DNA from: Paenibacillus taihuensis
GTDB taxonomy: Bacteria > Bacillota > Bacilli > Paenibacillales > Paenibacillaceae
Length of the DNA: 64,000 nucleotides
Direction: 5' to 3'
Assembly (NCBI RefSeq): GCF_003386535.1
Contig: NZ_QTTN01000003.1
Span: 1 to 64,000, forward strand
Numbering within the stretch: the stretch's first letter is position 1; every line of letters begins with the position of its first letter. This document shows positions 1 to 11,600 of this stretch, piece after piece. The position numbers were made by a program, and so were the translations under genes. The notes under the pieces are model-generated. The model saw only the letters and a list, made by a program, of their open reading frames with translations, ran no database searches and was not told the origin of the DNA.

Positions 1-261
1 AAACGATTCCGAGATCTCGATGGTTGGATAAGAAGAAGACTCCGGTCGGTACAGCTGCGAAGCTGGAGGAAGATAAGGAAACTTCATCGAGAGATGCGCA
101 AACGAGGATGGGATAGAGAACTGCCGGGGTTACGAATGACCGCTTGGCGCAGCTCCTACTCGACGTATGCGCAGTATGCGATGCCAAACAAGTGGTTTGA
201 AGAAATCGGTCTAAGTAGTTTGTCCTCGATCCAAAAAGACCTTCATCCCCAACGGGGATAA
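1..261 (+). CDS. ltrA: Group II intron-encoded reverse transcriptase/maturase, C-terminal part
   Basis: Frame 1 is open from the window edge to TAA at 259-261 (86 residues). It reads as the C-terminal maturase (domain X, GIIM) part of a group II intron protein: it begins near LDGWIRRRLRSVQLRSWR, a basic helix typical of this domain that binds intron RNA, then a KLHREMRKRGWDRE helix and a WRSSYSTYAQYAMPN stretch that corresponds to the family's conserved W-R-x-S end region. The reverse-transcriptase domain would be upstream and is not visible. There is no sign of an HNH endonuclease domain in what can be seen; the protein stops shortly after domain X. It helps the intron RNA fold, splice and copy itself into DNA. 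Family assignment is firm; intron class is not determined. Confidence 0.88.
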   Translation, partial: KRFRDLDGWIRRRLRSVQLRSWRKIRKLHREMRKRGWDRELPGLRMTAWRSSYSTYAQYAMPNKWFEEIGLSSLSSIQKDLHPQRG

Positions 262-340
262 TCATGGAGGAGCCGGATGCGATGACCCGCACGTCCGGAT
301 CTGTGAGAGGCCCATGCAATTGCGCATGGGCCTACTCGAT
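1..340 (+). mobile_element. 3' end of a group II intron
   Basis: The window opens inside a group II intron. Seen: the end of a maturase reading frame (stop at 259-261), then a sequence with the form of intron domain V at 270-303 (GAGCC...GATGA...CGTCCGG, a small hairpin with the conserved AGC triad region), then a domain VI hairpin with a 9-bp stem, GGCCCATGC pairing with GCATGGGCC at 309-332, and a terminal CTACTCGAT at 332-340. The 5' part lies outside the window. The 3' splice end is inferred to be about 340, only 18 bp from the stop codon of the convergent beta-galactosidase gene, so the element sits in its 3' flank and leaves that gene intact. Confidence 0.85.
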
Positions 341-358
341 TTTGAATGATCCAGAGGA

Positions 359-2134
359 CTACCCAAGATCGGGGACTTCCTGCAACGTTACCTGAGGTTC
401 ATTCATGCCATGCAGCTCGAAAATAATAAGTTCATTCGCGCCTTCACGGAGCAGAGGCGCTGGAACATACAGCGTTTTTTGCGGACCAATTTCCCAGTAG
501 CGTCCGAGATTAAAGCCGTTCACGAAAGCGACGCCTTTGGTCCAACCCTCCATGTTCAAGAACGTGTCGGCTAGCTCATCCACCTCGAAAGTCCCCTTAT
601 AGAACGTCGGTTCCGGTACCGGGTCGCCGCCGAAATCAATCGGTTCGAAAACAAGCGAAGTCAAATCATCGAGCGGCAGCGGATGGATCGTCCAATCGTA
701 GAGGAACTGCCGCTCATGTCTAACGCCTTCCGTAATTCCTTTGGGATCCTTCATCATCCAGCCATAGTTCACGCGACCGAGATTCTCGACCAAGATGCTT
801 AGCGAAGCGCCCTCGCGCGGAATTTCGACTGCAACGTCATGCTCCTCAGCTGTAAGCGATAACGAATGATTATTGCGTTCAATGACACCTTGATACACAT
901 TATCCATGAATACTAACGCCCGGTCGCGAACTTCCTGCACAGTAACTTTGCTGCGAGGTCTTGGTCCGCTGATGCGCGTCGTGTAAAGAATAAAACCGTA
1001 ATCCTGACCTAGCTTCTCCATCGTCTCTGGATAGACGCTCTGTACCGGAACGGAGAGAAGTTCAAGGGAGTCGAACAGACGAGCTTGCTCAGTTAGTTGA
1101 ACGGTACCGTAATTGTGTTTCGGAATCGGTGTCGGAAGCAGAGCCTTTGGCACATCCGAATACTTCGAAATTACGTCACGGATGGCCAGGTACTTGTCCG
1201 TAATATCACCTGATTCGCTTAGGAGCGCGTTGTAATCGTAGCTCGTTACCGTCGGTTCGTATTTATCAAAGAAGTTGGCGCCGTTATAGAATCCGAAGTT
1301 CGTGCCGCCTTGGAACATATAGAAGTTGACGGAAGCGCCAGACTTCAAGATCCGATCTAGAACATCGGCCACATCGTCATAACCCCGAACATGATGCTCC
1401 TCGCCCCAATGGTCGAACCAGCCGTTCCAATATTCCATGCACACTAGCGGATTGTTCGGCTCGTACTCGCCAAGCTTCTCGAACGATTCTTCCGGCCGGG
1501 AGCCGAAATTTGCCGTTGCGAGTGCGCCCGGAATCGTGCCGCCTTGCAGCATATGATCCTCCGGCCCGTCGGAAGTGAAGAGAAGCACATCAACGCCGCG
1601 GCGAAGCAAGCCTTGACGCAAGTATTCCAAGTAATTCTTGTCATTGCCATAGCTGCCGTATTCATTCTCTACCTGCATGGCGATAATAGGTCCGCCATTC
1701 GTATCCAGAAGCGGGAGCAGCAATGGAATAAGCACGTCGTAGTAGGCATCAACATGGTCAAGATACGGCTTATAGTTGCAGCGCAGCTTCATGCCGTCCT
1801 CGGCCAGCAGCCAGGAAGGAAGTCCGCCGAACTCCCATTCCGCGCAAATATACGGGCTTGGACGCACGATAACATGCAAATCCAGTTCAGCCGCGATCTC
1901 GATGAACCGGACGATATCCGCTGCACCGGTAAAGCAGAATTGGCCTTTCTTCGGCTCATGGATGTTCCAAGCGATATACGTTTCTACGGTATTGAAGCCG
2001 CACGCCTTCAGCTTGAGCAGGCGATCTCTCCAGTATTCAGGGACGACGCGGAAGTAGTGAATAGCGCCGGAAATCATTTGGAACGGACGATCATTTACTA
2101 AGAAATTACGACCTTCTACCGTGAACTTTGCCAT
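359..2134 (-). CDS. bgaC: Beta-galactosidase, glycoside hydrolase family 35 (BgaC-like)
   Basis: 591 residues, the usual length for compact bacterial GH35 enzymes. The N-terminal TIM barrel carries QVENEYGSYG, where E158 matches the family's acid/base glutamate, and CMEYWNGWFDHWG, where E234 matches the nucleophile. The C-terminal half has the beta-sandwich domains with the closing NLGRYW motif. No signal peptide is visible, so it should act in the cytoplasm. Known: pneumococcal BgaC, of similar length and also without a signal peptide, prefers Gal-beta-1,3-linked substrates. Inference: it splits the disaccharide released by the GH101 enzyme of this locus. It is transcribed away from the sensor kinase across a 145-bp divergent gap. 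A group II intron ends 18 bp beyond its stop codon. Confidence 0.92.
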   Translation of the reverse strand: MAKFTVEGRNFLVNDRPFQMISGAIHYFRVVPEYWRDRLLKLKACGFNTVETYIAWNIHEPKKGQFCFTGAADIVRFIEIAAELDLHVIVRPSPYICAEWEFGGLPSWLLAEDGMKLRCNYKPYLDHVDAYYDVLIPLLLPLLDTNGGPIIAMQVENEYGSYGNDKNYLEYLRQGLLRRGVDVLLFTSDGPEDHMLQGGTIPGALATANFGSRPEESFEKLGEYEPNNPLVCMEYWNGWFDHWGEEHHVRGYDDVADVLDRILKSGASVNFYMFQGGTNFGFYNGANFFDKYEPTVTSYDYNALLSESGDITDKYLAIRDVISKYSDVPKALLPTPIPKHNYGTVQLTEQARLFDSLELLSVPVQSVYPETMEKLGQDYGFILYTTRISGPRPRSKVTVQEVRDRALVFMDNVYQGVIERNNHSLSLTAEEHDVAVEIPREGASLSILVENLGRVNYGWMMKDPKGITEGVRHERQFLYDWTIHPLPLDDLTSLVFEPIDFGGDPVPEPTFYKGTFEVDELADTFLNMEGWTKGVAFVNGFNLGRYWEIGPQKTLYVPAPLLREGANELIIFELHGMNEPQVTLQEVPDLG

Positions 2135-2213
2135 GTGAGCATCCCATCCTATCTTTGGAATAACAATTTAATTGGTATTCTAAATCAAAAAAATGAGTAC
2201 TTCAATCAAAATA

Positions 2214-2241
2214 TTTACTCCTACAATCGCCATGCTATAAT
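2214..2241 (+). promoter_or_regulatory. Sigma-A-type promoter for the sensor kinase gene
   Basis: A perfect TATAAT at 2236-2241 follows a TTTACT (2214-2219) with a 16-bp spacer, in the 145-bp gap between the divergent beta-galactosidase and kinase genes. The start codon of the kinase is about 38 bp downstream of the -10. The match is by eye; no transcript data. Confidence 0.5.
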
Positions 2242-2279
2242 GATTCATAAAATTTACCCCAAGGCGAGGCAGGTCCAAT

Positions 2280-4079
2280 ATGCGAACCAGAGTGTATCCA
2301 TGGAAGTTATCCACCGTACTCAAATTTGTCCTCATCTTCATGATTTCAGTGCCGATTATTCTGATCAGCGGGACGATATTGAAGGTCTACAAACATGACC
2401 TCATCTCGCAAACGACAGACCGAACGATGCAGACGTTACGGGCTGTCACTTATTCCGAAGAGCAAGAAATCAATAAAACGATCAACTTTACAGCGCTAAT
2501 CGGAATGGATCGCGACGTGCTAAATAAAGCGACATTGGTGGAGAAGGGCGATAACGGCTCAAGGTTCGATTATAAGAATGAACTCGTGAAGATGCTCGAT
2601 AATTACGGCGCATCGACCTCGGGACATTTGCAATCCATTACCTTCTTCTACAAGAATCAAGGCGCTTTCTCCTACTTGAAGGATTTGAAGAATAACGAGC
2701 AGTCCGTGCGAGATGCGGCGTGGTACAAGTCGGCGCTCTCCGACAAGGATCGCGTTCATTTCATCGGCCAGCAGCAGGCTGTGCTCTATGGCGATACAGG
2801 GGAAATTCGAATCGCAGCGGCCATATCGCCTAGCTACATGCAGATGATGCATAACATCGAGATGATCTATGTCGTGTTCAGCAATGATGCGTTCGAGAAA
2901 ATATTGTGGCAGGACATTTATCGCGGGGCTTTCTCGTTTCGCATAGCAGACCAAGACGGGCAAGTTATTGCCACCAGCTACAACGTGAACAATATCGGTC
3001 GAGTGGGGCCGCAGCTGCTGCACAAAATCTCCTTATCCAAGGAAGGTCACTTCGATCACACGTCTAGCGGCAACCAATCGCTCGTCGCCTACTCGACGGT
3101 TGAGAATGCGGGATGGAAAGTGATTTATCAGATCCCGTATGACCAGTTGACCACGAAGTACGATCAAATCTCAAGGTACGTCGTTTGGGGCACGCTTGCG
3201 GTCATGATTATGATTTCGGCGATATCGCTGCTGCTCATTCATGGCGTGACCAGACCGCTTCAATTGCTGGTCGTGAAGATGTCGCGTGTCATGGACGGGA
3301 AGCTGAACACGAAGATCGAAGCCTCCGGCTTTGCGGAAACGGTCATTTTGGGACGTACCTTCAATCATATGATGGAGCAGATTCTGCTGCTCATTAAGCA
3401 GAAAGAGGATCAGGAGCGGGAGAAACGCGTGGCGGAATTTGCGGCGCTTCAGTCGCAGATCAATCCGCATTTCTTGATCAATACGCTTAACTCGATCAAG
3501 CTCATGGCGGTCATCAGCAAGGTGGACAACATCCGGAATATGACGCAAGCGCTCATGAGATTGGTCTCATCGTCCTTTAATCGCGGCGGAAGCGAGACGC
3601 TGTTAGGCGAAGAAATCGAGAACTTGAAGCATTACCTGTACATCATGCAGACGCGGTACGGGAATGCGCTTGAAGTGGAGTGGAAGGTACAAGAAGAAGC
3701 GAATTCGCTCTATATCCTGAAGCTGCTGCTTCAACCGATATTGGAGAATTGCATCCTGCACGGCCTGTCCGACCCAAGCCGAATCGGCCAAATCGAAATC
3801 GAAATTGAGATCCTGGAGGGCGTGCTTCGGATTCAAATCTCGGATAACGGGATCGGAATGACGGCGGAGCGGCTGGAACAGATTCTCTCCGAGGACCGGA
3901 GCGGGGCATTCAGCGGCATGGGAGTCGCAAACGTGCATCGCAGAATTCAGCTCCATTACGGCAGCGAATACGGCGTGAAGCTGGAACCGAACCAGCCATC
4001 CGGCATTAAGGTCATGCTCGCGATTCCGGCTATTTATCACAGCTTCGAGTCCGCTCAGGAGCAAAAACTTGATTCATAA
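2280..4079 (+). CDS. YesM-type sensor histidine kinase
   Basis: 599 residues. Seen in order: transmembrane segment about 12-36; extracellular sensing region about 37-298 with the look of a dCACHE domain; second transmembrane segment about 300-322 (GTLAVMIMISAISLLLI); HAMP about 322-375; a His_kinase (LytS/YesM) block QSQINPHFLINTLNSIK with phospho-acceptor H397; then an ATPase domain with QPILENCILHG (N box), ISDNGIGM (G1) and GMGVANVHRR (G2). It should sense an extracellular sugar and phosphorylate the AraC-type regulator at 14005. Kinase and regulator genes are normally adjacent; here they bracket the binding protein, glycosidase and permease genes. The ribosome-binding site is weak (AGGCAGG). 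Confidence 0.93.
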   Translation: MRTRVYPWKLSTVLKFVLIFMISVPIILISGTILKVYKHDLISQTTDRTMQTLRAVTYSEEQEINKTINFTALIGMDRDVLNKATLVEKGDNGSRFDYKNELVKMLDNYGASTSGHLQSITFFYKNQGAFSYLKDLKNNEQSVRDAAWYKSALSDKDRVHFIGQQQAVLYGDTGEIRIAAAISPSYMQMMHNIEMIYVVFSNDAFEKILWQDIYRGAFSFRIADQDGQVIATSYNVNNIGRVGPQLLHKISLSKEGHFDHTSSGNQSLVAYSTVENAGWKVIYQIPYDQLTTKYDQISRYVVWGTLAVMIMISAISLLLIHGVTRPLQLLVVKMSRVMDGKLNTKIEASGFAETVILGRTFNHMMEQILLLIKQKEDQEREKRVAEFAALQSQINPHFLINTLNSIKLMAVISKVDNIRNMTQALMRLVSSSFNRGGSETLLGEEIENLKHYLYIMQTRYGNALEVEWKVQEEANSLYILKLLLQPILENCILHGLSDPSRIGQIEIEIEILEGVLRIQISDNGIGMTAERLEQILSEDRSGAFSGMGVANVHRRIQLHYGSEYGVKLEPNQPSGIKVMLAIPAIYHSFESAQEQKLDS

Positions 4080-4147
4080 AAGATCAATTTTGTACAAAAA
4101 CGATCATTTGTAAGCCTTTTCAGTTCCATTAAGATAAGAGCAGACAG
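4075..4147 (+). promoter_or_regulatory. Promoter plus candidate response-regulator site, copy A
   Basis: A block starting at the kinase stop codon is nearly repeated at 12142-12213. It holds two GATCA half-sites exactly 20 bp apart (4082 and 4102), the second running into TTGTAA (4108-4113), then a 16-bp spacer and TAAGAT (4130-4135) as a -10. Known: YesN/AraC-type regulators bind paired direct half-sites next to the -35. Inference: this is the site for the regulator encoded at 14005 and drives the binding-protein gene. Confidence 0.6.
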
Positions 4148-4193
4148 ACAAAGAAAATCCTAACTACAATTTTTTAATGGAGGGTCAGACGCA

Positions 4194-5519
4194 ATGAGCA
4201 AAAAGAAATGGTTAAGTTCGATGCTTGCGATTGGATTGATTACGACCGGTATATTGTCGGGCTGCGGCAAGGATTCCGCCGAGAATGCGAACCAAGGCGC
4301 CGCGGAGAACAACACGGCGACAACGACGAACAATACGGAAACAGCGGCATCGGCCGATCCGGTCAAGCTGAAGCTTGCCATCTGGGACGCGAAGGCGGAC
4401 ATCGATTTCTGGACGGAAAAGGCGAAAGAATATTCCGCTCAGAAGCCGAATGTCACGATCGAAGTGGAGAAGGTGCCGGATAACAGCGGGCAATACTTGA
4501 AAGTCCGCTTGGCAGCAAACGATATGCCGGATCTCTTCTACCTGAAGCCGGCTGCTTTCCAGGTTTACAAGGAAACGATGCTGCCGCTGGATGATCTGCA
4601 AGCCACGGCAACGAATAAATTCGCAACGAAGATCGACGGCAAAGTGCTTGGGCTCCCGCTGGTATCTTTCTCGGAATTTGTCTACTATCACCCAAGCATC
4701 TTCAAAGCGTTGAACCTTGAAGTGCCGAAGACGCTGCCGCAATTTCTGGATGTCATGGCCAAGCTTAAAGCAGATGGCCAATATACGCCGCTTTCCATTG
4801 GCGGCAAGGACGACTGGACATTCTACCCGTTCATGGAATTCGGTCCGCATCTGATGTCGGGCGACGAAGATTACATGGCTAATCTGGCGAAGAACAAAGC
4901 GCCGTTCGGTGCGGGCAGCACGTTCGATCAAGTCGCGAACCTGCTCAAGGAAATCTCGGACAAGAAATATGCCGGACCTGATGCGCTTTCGATCTCGTTC
5001 GATCAATCGACGCAGCAATTCGAAGCTGGCAAAGCTGCGATGATCGCACTTGGCCAATGGTACTATCCGAGCTATATGGACAAAGTGAAATCGGACGAGG
5101 ATCTCGGCGCATTCCCGCTGCCATTCCGCGCCGACGAGAGCCAGCCGCTCACCTCGATGACGCTGTCTGATATGAACGTAGGCATTAACAAGGATTCCAA
5201 GAACACCGAAGAAGCGAAAGCGTTCCTGGAGTGGATGTTCAGCAAGGACGTGTACCAATCGTACATTAACACGATGCAGCAGTCCTCGACGATCGACGGC
5301 GTAACGGTAGACAACCCGTTCTTCAACAAATGGACGCAGCAATATCCGTTCACTCCGTTCATCTACAATGCAACGGATGCCGGCTTTGCGAAAGTAAGCA
5401 GCGCTGCGCAATACGATACGCACAAGATTGCACAAAGTATTTTTGCAGGCAAGTCTATCGGTGATCTCGAGAAAGAATTGAACGATAAGTGGGGCAAAGC
5501 AGTCGATTCGAACCAGTAA
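4194..5519 (+). CDS. Sugar ABC transporter substrate-binding lipoprotein
   Basis: 441 residues. A lipoprotein signal (KKK basic start, hydrophobic stretch, lipobox LSGC with C24) is followed by an Asn/Thr/Glu-rich linker and then a family-1 solute-binding fold: VKLKLAIWDAKADIDFWTEKA near the start, and the C-terminal EAKAFLEWMFSKDV helix usual in these proteins. It should bind an oligosaccharide outside the membrane and hand it to the permease pair encoded at 12243 and 13124. The ribosome site is GGAGGG. The gene starts about 59 bp after the -10 of the regulatory block shared with those permeases. No ATP-binding subunit is encoded nearby; a shared MsmX-type ATPase is the usual solution in this group. 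Confidence 0.92.
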   Translation: MSKKKWLSSMLAIGLITTGILSGCGKDSAENANQGAAENNTATTTNNTETAASADPVKLKLAIWDAKADIDFWTEKAKEYSAQKPNVTIEVEKVPDNSGQYLKVRLAANDMPDLFYLKPAAFQVYKETMLPLDDLQATATNKFATKIDGKVLGLPLVSFSEFVYYHPSIFKALNLEVPKTLPQFLDVMAKLKADGQYTPLSIGGKDDWTFYPFMEFGPHLMSGDEDYMANLAKNKAPFGAGSTFDQVANLLKEISDKKYAGPDALSISFDQSTQQFEAGKAAMIALGQWYYPSYMDKVKSDEDLGAFPLPFRADESQPLTSMTLSDMNVGINKDSKNTEEAKAFLEWMFSKDVYQSYINTMQQSSTIDGVTVDNPFFNKWTQQYPFTPFIYNATDAGFAKVSSAAQYDTHKIAQSIFAGKSIGDLEKELNDKWGKAVDSNQ

Positions 5520-5570
5520 GACGAACAAGTAAAAACCAAACAAGTAAAACCAAACCAGTAAAACATAAAG

Positions 5571-5593
5571 GCGGTCATTCATCGGATGACCGC
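5571..5593 (+). terminator. Hairpin between binding-protein and GH101 genes (attenuator-like)
   Basis: GCGGTCAT (5571-5578) pairs perfectly with ATGACCGC (5586-5593) across a 7-nt loop and is followed by ACTTTATTT. The U tract is weak, so partial termination is likely: binding protein would be made in excess over the very large enzyme. Just upstream (5521-5563) lie three near-copies of a 14-15 nt AACAAGTAAAACC unit. Confidence 0.5.
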
Positions 5594-5617
5594 ACTTTAT
5601 TTATCAGGGAGGGTATT

Positions 5618-8600
5618 ATGTCGAAATCATCGAAGAGAAAGATCAGCTTCATGCTTGCGCTATTGCTCGTTAGCTCGTCTTTTCCGGTTAGCGGCGCTTT
5701 TCAGCTGGGCAGCGACACTGCAATGGCATCGCCTGATCAAGAACCTGCTTCTCCTGCCAGCAGCTATACGAATAACATGGAAGACGGCTCCGATGCGAGC
5801 CTCATGGATGTAGACGGCGTCCCATCCGATACCTCGATTGGCAGCACGGCTTCGTACGCCGGGATGAACGGCCAGCTTCTTGGTGCTCGGAACCCGGACG
5901 GCGGCAACGAAATTTTTTATTTTGGCGAGATGCCTGATGTGGCGAACGGTACGTTCGAAGCGAATATCAATATCGATGGAGGCATCGCGGAGCAATTCGG
6001 CATCATTACCAGATACAAGGACTTATCGCATTATTCGCTTATTGCGCGGGATCAGAATGGCTGGATATGGGATGGATTTAACGGCGGCGGCGAGGTGTAC
6101 GGCGACTACTCCAATCCAACAGCCAAGCTTGAAGCGGGAAGAACCTATGCGCTGAAGGTTGCCTTTAATGAGGACACGTACGAAGTGTATTTGGATGGCG
6201 ATCTGATTTACTCGCAAACGTCAGACGATGCGCTGCCGACTGAAGCGGGTAAAATCGGATTCCGATCCTATTACAGCGCGAAAACGATTCATATTGACGA
6301 TGTAAAGGTGACAGACAACGACAGCGGTCAAGTTGTTTATACGCGAGACTTTAACAGCGACGCGACACCTGGCCTCAATATGGCATCTGCGAACGCGGCC
6401 GTCCCGACGTATTCCTTCCAAACCGCTGTACCGGGATTGTCGGGGAAGATCGCGAAGCTTACCACGACGAGCGGAACAAGCCAAGTTGTCGATACGGCCT
6501 CTCCGCTTGTGAGCAACGGCTCCTATAGCGCGAAATTCCAATTGGATGGCGACTATTCGTACGCAGGCCTCATGTTCAGGTACAAAGACGCGAACAACTG
6601 GAGCGCTGTGCAAAACGATAGCGACGGCTCATGGAAGCTCGTCGGCAAAGCTGACGGCAATGATGTAAGCGCTGACTTAACGAGCGATGCTCAGCCTCTT
6701 GCTTTGGGAACCGTCCATGATGTTTCCATCGACTACGCGGGTGATCTCTACACGCTGACGGTTGACGGAAGCGAACTTTACTCAGGCACGGAGACGGGAT
6801 TCTCTTTGTTAGGTGGACGGAGCGGCTTCGAAGCTGGATCAGCTAGCACAGGAACGGCTTACTTCGATGATTTGTCCGTGAGCTATCAAGATGGTGACGT
6901 CTACATCCCGCCACAAGAAACGACGTATCTTCGTAATTATGACGATGGCGTTACAGGCGTGTGGAACAAGACAGATGGCACGCCGCTTACTCCGGCTCCA
7001 GCAATTGCTGACAATAAACTTGTCATCAATAACTTTTTTGCGGATGTTTATGACCAGAGCTCTCTCCCCATGCAAGACGGAACATATACCGTGAAGTTCA
7101 GAACAGATGGCAAGGCCGGCCGTTTAGGCTTTATATTCAGATATTTCTCGCCAAGCAAGCCGTTCGCCTCTATTTATTATGATAATTCAGGACATTGGGG
7201 CTGGCAGACCGATGCCGCTCATTACGGTGATTTTACGAGCTCCGGGCCTGATATTGTCGCGGACACAGATTATACGTTGAAGATCAAGTATATCGGTCAA
7301 TCCGTTAAAGTGTGGTTGAACGATGTACTGGCTTTCAGCGGCAGCGCGGATTTCCCGGTAGGGGCTGGCAGAGTAGGGATCAAGAGCTGGAACTACCCGA
7401 AGAAGGTGATCATCAGCCAGCTTTCGCAACAAATTTATGTAGCGCCGACTCCGCCGACACCTACAGCTGTAGAGCCGATTACAATCTCATCGGACAAACT
7501 GAGCGTAAGCATGGATAACCGTTTCCCGGCTGTTCGGAGCTACACGTGGCTTGGCAGTGAAGTATCGGACGAGCTGCAAGCGCAAAGCGATTTCTTATAC
7601 GCAGTCAATATCAACGGCAATGACAGCATTGCAACGGTAAACAGCGCCGCGAAGACGGCGGAGAATACGATTGTTTACAATTTGGATGTTCCGGTCGTGG
7701 ACGATAACACGGAAGCAGCGGTCGGGAACGTGAATATGGACGTCACATTTACGGTTAACGGCAGCATAGTCGATATGAAGACCCATATTAACAGCGAGCC
7801 CGAAGGCTACAAAACAAGAAGCGTCGCCTTCCCGAACCAGAAGCTCGTCTCCGTATCCAGCGCCAATCCGGATGCGCAAGGCGCTGCGGCATGGGTTACC
7901 GGAGCATGGAATGTGATGAATGACGAATTCTACACGAACGATGCTGCCTTCGGAACAAATCTGCAGAGCCAAACGCCAGGCAGCCGATTGAGAACGTACG
8001 GTTTCGTCAGCGACGGCAAGCTGGCAGCAACCATCATGAATGATGTTGTGGAGACAGCCTCTAAAGTGATGATGAACATTGAGACAGAAGGCGACGAAGA
8101 GAACAAACAGCTCTCCATGTGGAACGGAGCTTGGACAGTCAGAGGGGACATCGACGATGATGCGCTCTTCCCGCCGCTCTTCGATTTCTCTTCCAAAATC
8201 ATGATTTCGCCTGACGCCAACAACGACGGCACAGCAGACTGGAAAGATGCTGCCATTGCCTTCCGGGATGTTTGGTCGCAGGATCTTCACCCAGGCGCAG
8301 ATGAAATCAACAACTATGTGTCCTATATCGCGATGAATTTCAACAGCTTAACCCAGAATCCGTATTTGCGGACGCTCGATAACGCGAAGAAACTGTATAA
8401 CCTTTACGACGGCTTTGGACAGCTGATCCTCGAGAAGGGGTACGAGGCGGAAGGGCATGACGACAGCCACCCGGATGTCGCAGGGCATTTCGGCATTCGC
8501 GAAGGCGGTCTGAAAGACTTCAATGCGCTGGTCGACGAAGGGCTGAAATACAATGTGAAGGTCGGCGTTCATACCAATATTGATGCTCAGGACCCGGATG

Positions 8601-11600
8601 CCTACTACGCGAAGCCCGAGAATTGGTCGAGCAATAGCTCCAACTATGATTGGGTCGACCCTACGTACCCGACCGATCGTTCGAAAGACATAACGAGCGG
8701 GGAGCTGGAGCGAAGATATACACAGCTGAAGCAGGAAGTTCCTAACCTTGCGATGGTTTACGATGATGTTTACAGCGGTGCAGGCTGGCACGCGAATCAA
8801 TTCGCTGACCTGATTCAGAACAAGCTGGGCTTCTGGTTCGGGACAGAATTCTCCGGACCAATGGAGCAGAATGTCATCTGGACCCACTGGGGTACGGACC
8901 CTTACTACCCGAGCCAGACGCCAGGCAGCTTGATAATTCGGTTCATCAAGAATCAGTATCAAGATACATTCCAAGCGCCAAGCCCATACACCAGCGTATT
9001 GCTGCGAGGCATGCTTCAAGCGGGAGTTGGAACCTGGCAGGGCAGAACGGATATCCAGAACGGCATTGATTTGTTCTATAACAACAACCTGCTAACGAAG
9101 TACATGCAGCATTTCCCGATTGAAGATATACAGCGCGATAGTGCCGGCATCGACAGCAAAATCGTATTCGGCGGCGGCGTCGTTGCGCAGATGGATGAGT
9201 ATCATGCAAGTCCGAGTGACGAGAACTATCTCGTCGGGACGGCATCCCTGACGAAGAACGGCAAAACGATTGCCAAATACGATGTTCTGGATCATAAGGA
9301 CCAGGGCGATACAGGTACAGGGCAGCTGGATGTCATCAACCAGAAGAGCCAGCTCTTCTTGCCTTGGGACCCGCAGAACGAAAGCAAGATTTACTACTGG
9401 AACCCGAAAGGCGGTTCTACGACTTGGGATTTGCCGGATAGCTGGAGCGGACTTGCGACAGTAGAGATGTACAAGCTTACCGACACCGGACGCGTATGGG
9501 ATCGTACGCTGAACGTGATGGGCGACCAGGTGACCATTGACGATACAACGATTGGCGTTCCCTATGTGGTCTACAAATCGAAGACAGCCGAGCAGCAAGC
9601 AGATGTTCAGCAAGCAGGCGACTTTGGGGTTGGCGGTCCGCTTAAGGATCCGGGCTTCGACAGCGGCGCATTCGCATCATGGAACAAGACGTCCGCATCG
9701 AACGCTTCCGCATCGAACGTATCCGTGGAGCACGACTACTTGAAGAATAGCTTCCTCAAGATTACAGGCGGAGAGGATGCGACAGTCTCACAAACCGTAA
9801 CGGGGCTAAAACCAGGCAAGACGTATACAGCCTCTGTCTGGGTGGATATCAATAACGGTCCAAATCAAGACGATGATGATACTGCGCCGAGCACATCAGA
9901 GCGCAATGTATCGATCAGCGTCCAGAACTACGGCGGCCCTGCTGTGATGAACACGATCGACAGTTCCCAAATTATGAATTTGGAGGAGCCGAGCAAGTTT
10001 AAGAATACGTACTATCAGAGATTGAAAGTCGATTTTACGGCAGACGCATTGGGTAAAGCCGATATCGTATTGAAAGCAGATGCTGCCGAGGACTCGACTT
10101 CGAACGTATGGTTTGACGACGTTAAGCTGTGGGAGAACCCTGGAGTAACGAACTTCGGCTCTCATTACTTCTATGAGGATTTCGAGAACGTGTCAGAAGG
10201 CTATGGACCGTTCATGTTCCAAGCGGCATGGAGCGGCAATCAGACCCATCTGGCCGAGAAGGCAAGCGATGCGAAGAAAGCTGCCGACCCGAATATTACG
10301 CAGCCGATGACATACGCATTCGACGGCAATTTCTCGCTGAAATCCAACGAGCAGGACTACATCAATAATCCGGCTACGCCTTTAGTTTCCGAGATCCTTG
10401 GCACCGTGCCGTCAACGCTTAAGCTTCTGCCTCATAAATCGTACAAGGTCGGATTAAAGTATCAAGTGAATAAGGGCGGACTATATCAGCTGTCAGCCAA
10501 ATCAAGATCGGGCGGACCTACGGTGAGCGCGCTCTTGTCGGAGCAGACGGGAGCCGGTATTTCCAATATTCCTGATTTCACGCTTCCGACGATTCGTTCT
10601 ACGGGAACGGCCGAGGTCGAGCTTGAATTCAACACAGGCGACTACAGCGACTATTACTTAGCGATTGAGTCCGTGAAGGCAACGGCTCAGCCGAACCTGT
10701 CGGCCATTGATGTCGTTATGGTTGTCGATGATTTGTACGTGGACGATCTATCGACGCAAGGCTCTAGCGGCAATACGGGAGGTAATTCAGGAGGGAATAC
10801 AGGAGGCAATACAGGCGGCGGCTCCGGTGCTTCGGGTACAACGAATGAAGAAATTCAGCTGCATGTTACGGGGGATGGCGCTCCTGAGTCAGAGGTAACG
10901 GTGGATAAGAACACGAACCAGATTATCGTCGACTTCTCCAAGAATGCCAACGGCGATATTGCTGCTGCATTTAGCGCGAAGGAATTGCTCGCTGCCGCAG
11001 CCTTGAATCAAGACGCGCAGGTGCTGCTGGTGAACAAGGACTTCCAATATCCGCTTTCTCTTGACGTGCTGACCCATATTAGCGGACTGAACGACTTTAT
11101 TGCTGCGAACCAAACAACGCTCAGTGACTTGAAGCTTACGCTTTCTGTCCACAAATTAGACAGTGAAACCGTTCTGAACGGCAGCGGCATGCCTGTCAAT
11201 CATGATGCCGTCTCCTCTCCTTTCGAGGTCAACCTCGTGCTTTCAGCACCGAACGGCAAAGCATACAAGGTTGAGGATTTCGATGGGCTCCGTTCATTCT
11301 TCATTAAGATCGACAACAGCTTCAAGGGTCAGCCGTTGTCGGCCTTGGTCATGGAGAAGAGCGCGCAAGGAAACCTAATCGGAACAAGTACAAGAACGGT
11401 CAAGCAAGTTGTAATCGATGGTCAGTTATATGCAGAAGTGCATACGGCGACGCACAGCATATACACGATCATCACTAGCAAAGGTACTGTCTTTAAAGAT
11501 TTGGATAAAGCGAAGTGGGCGAAGGACTCCATTGAAGAGGCTGCGGCGAGATTGTTGGTTGCAGGCAGAGGCAACGGCATCTATGCCCCTGCCGCTCGAA

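Noticed and set aside
5489-5617. N-terminal extension of the GH101 gene
   Set aside because: It overlaps the end of the binding-protein gene and the hairpin, is repeat-derived, and would bury the signal peptide; the ATG at 5618 has the ribosome site.
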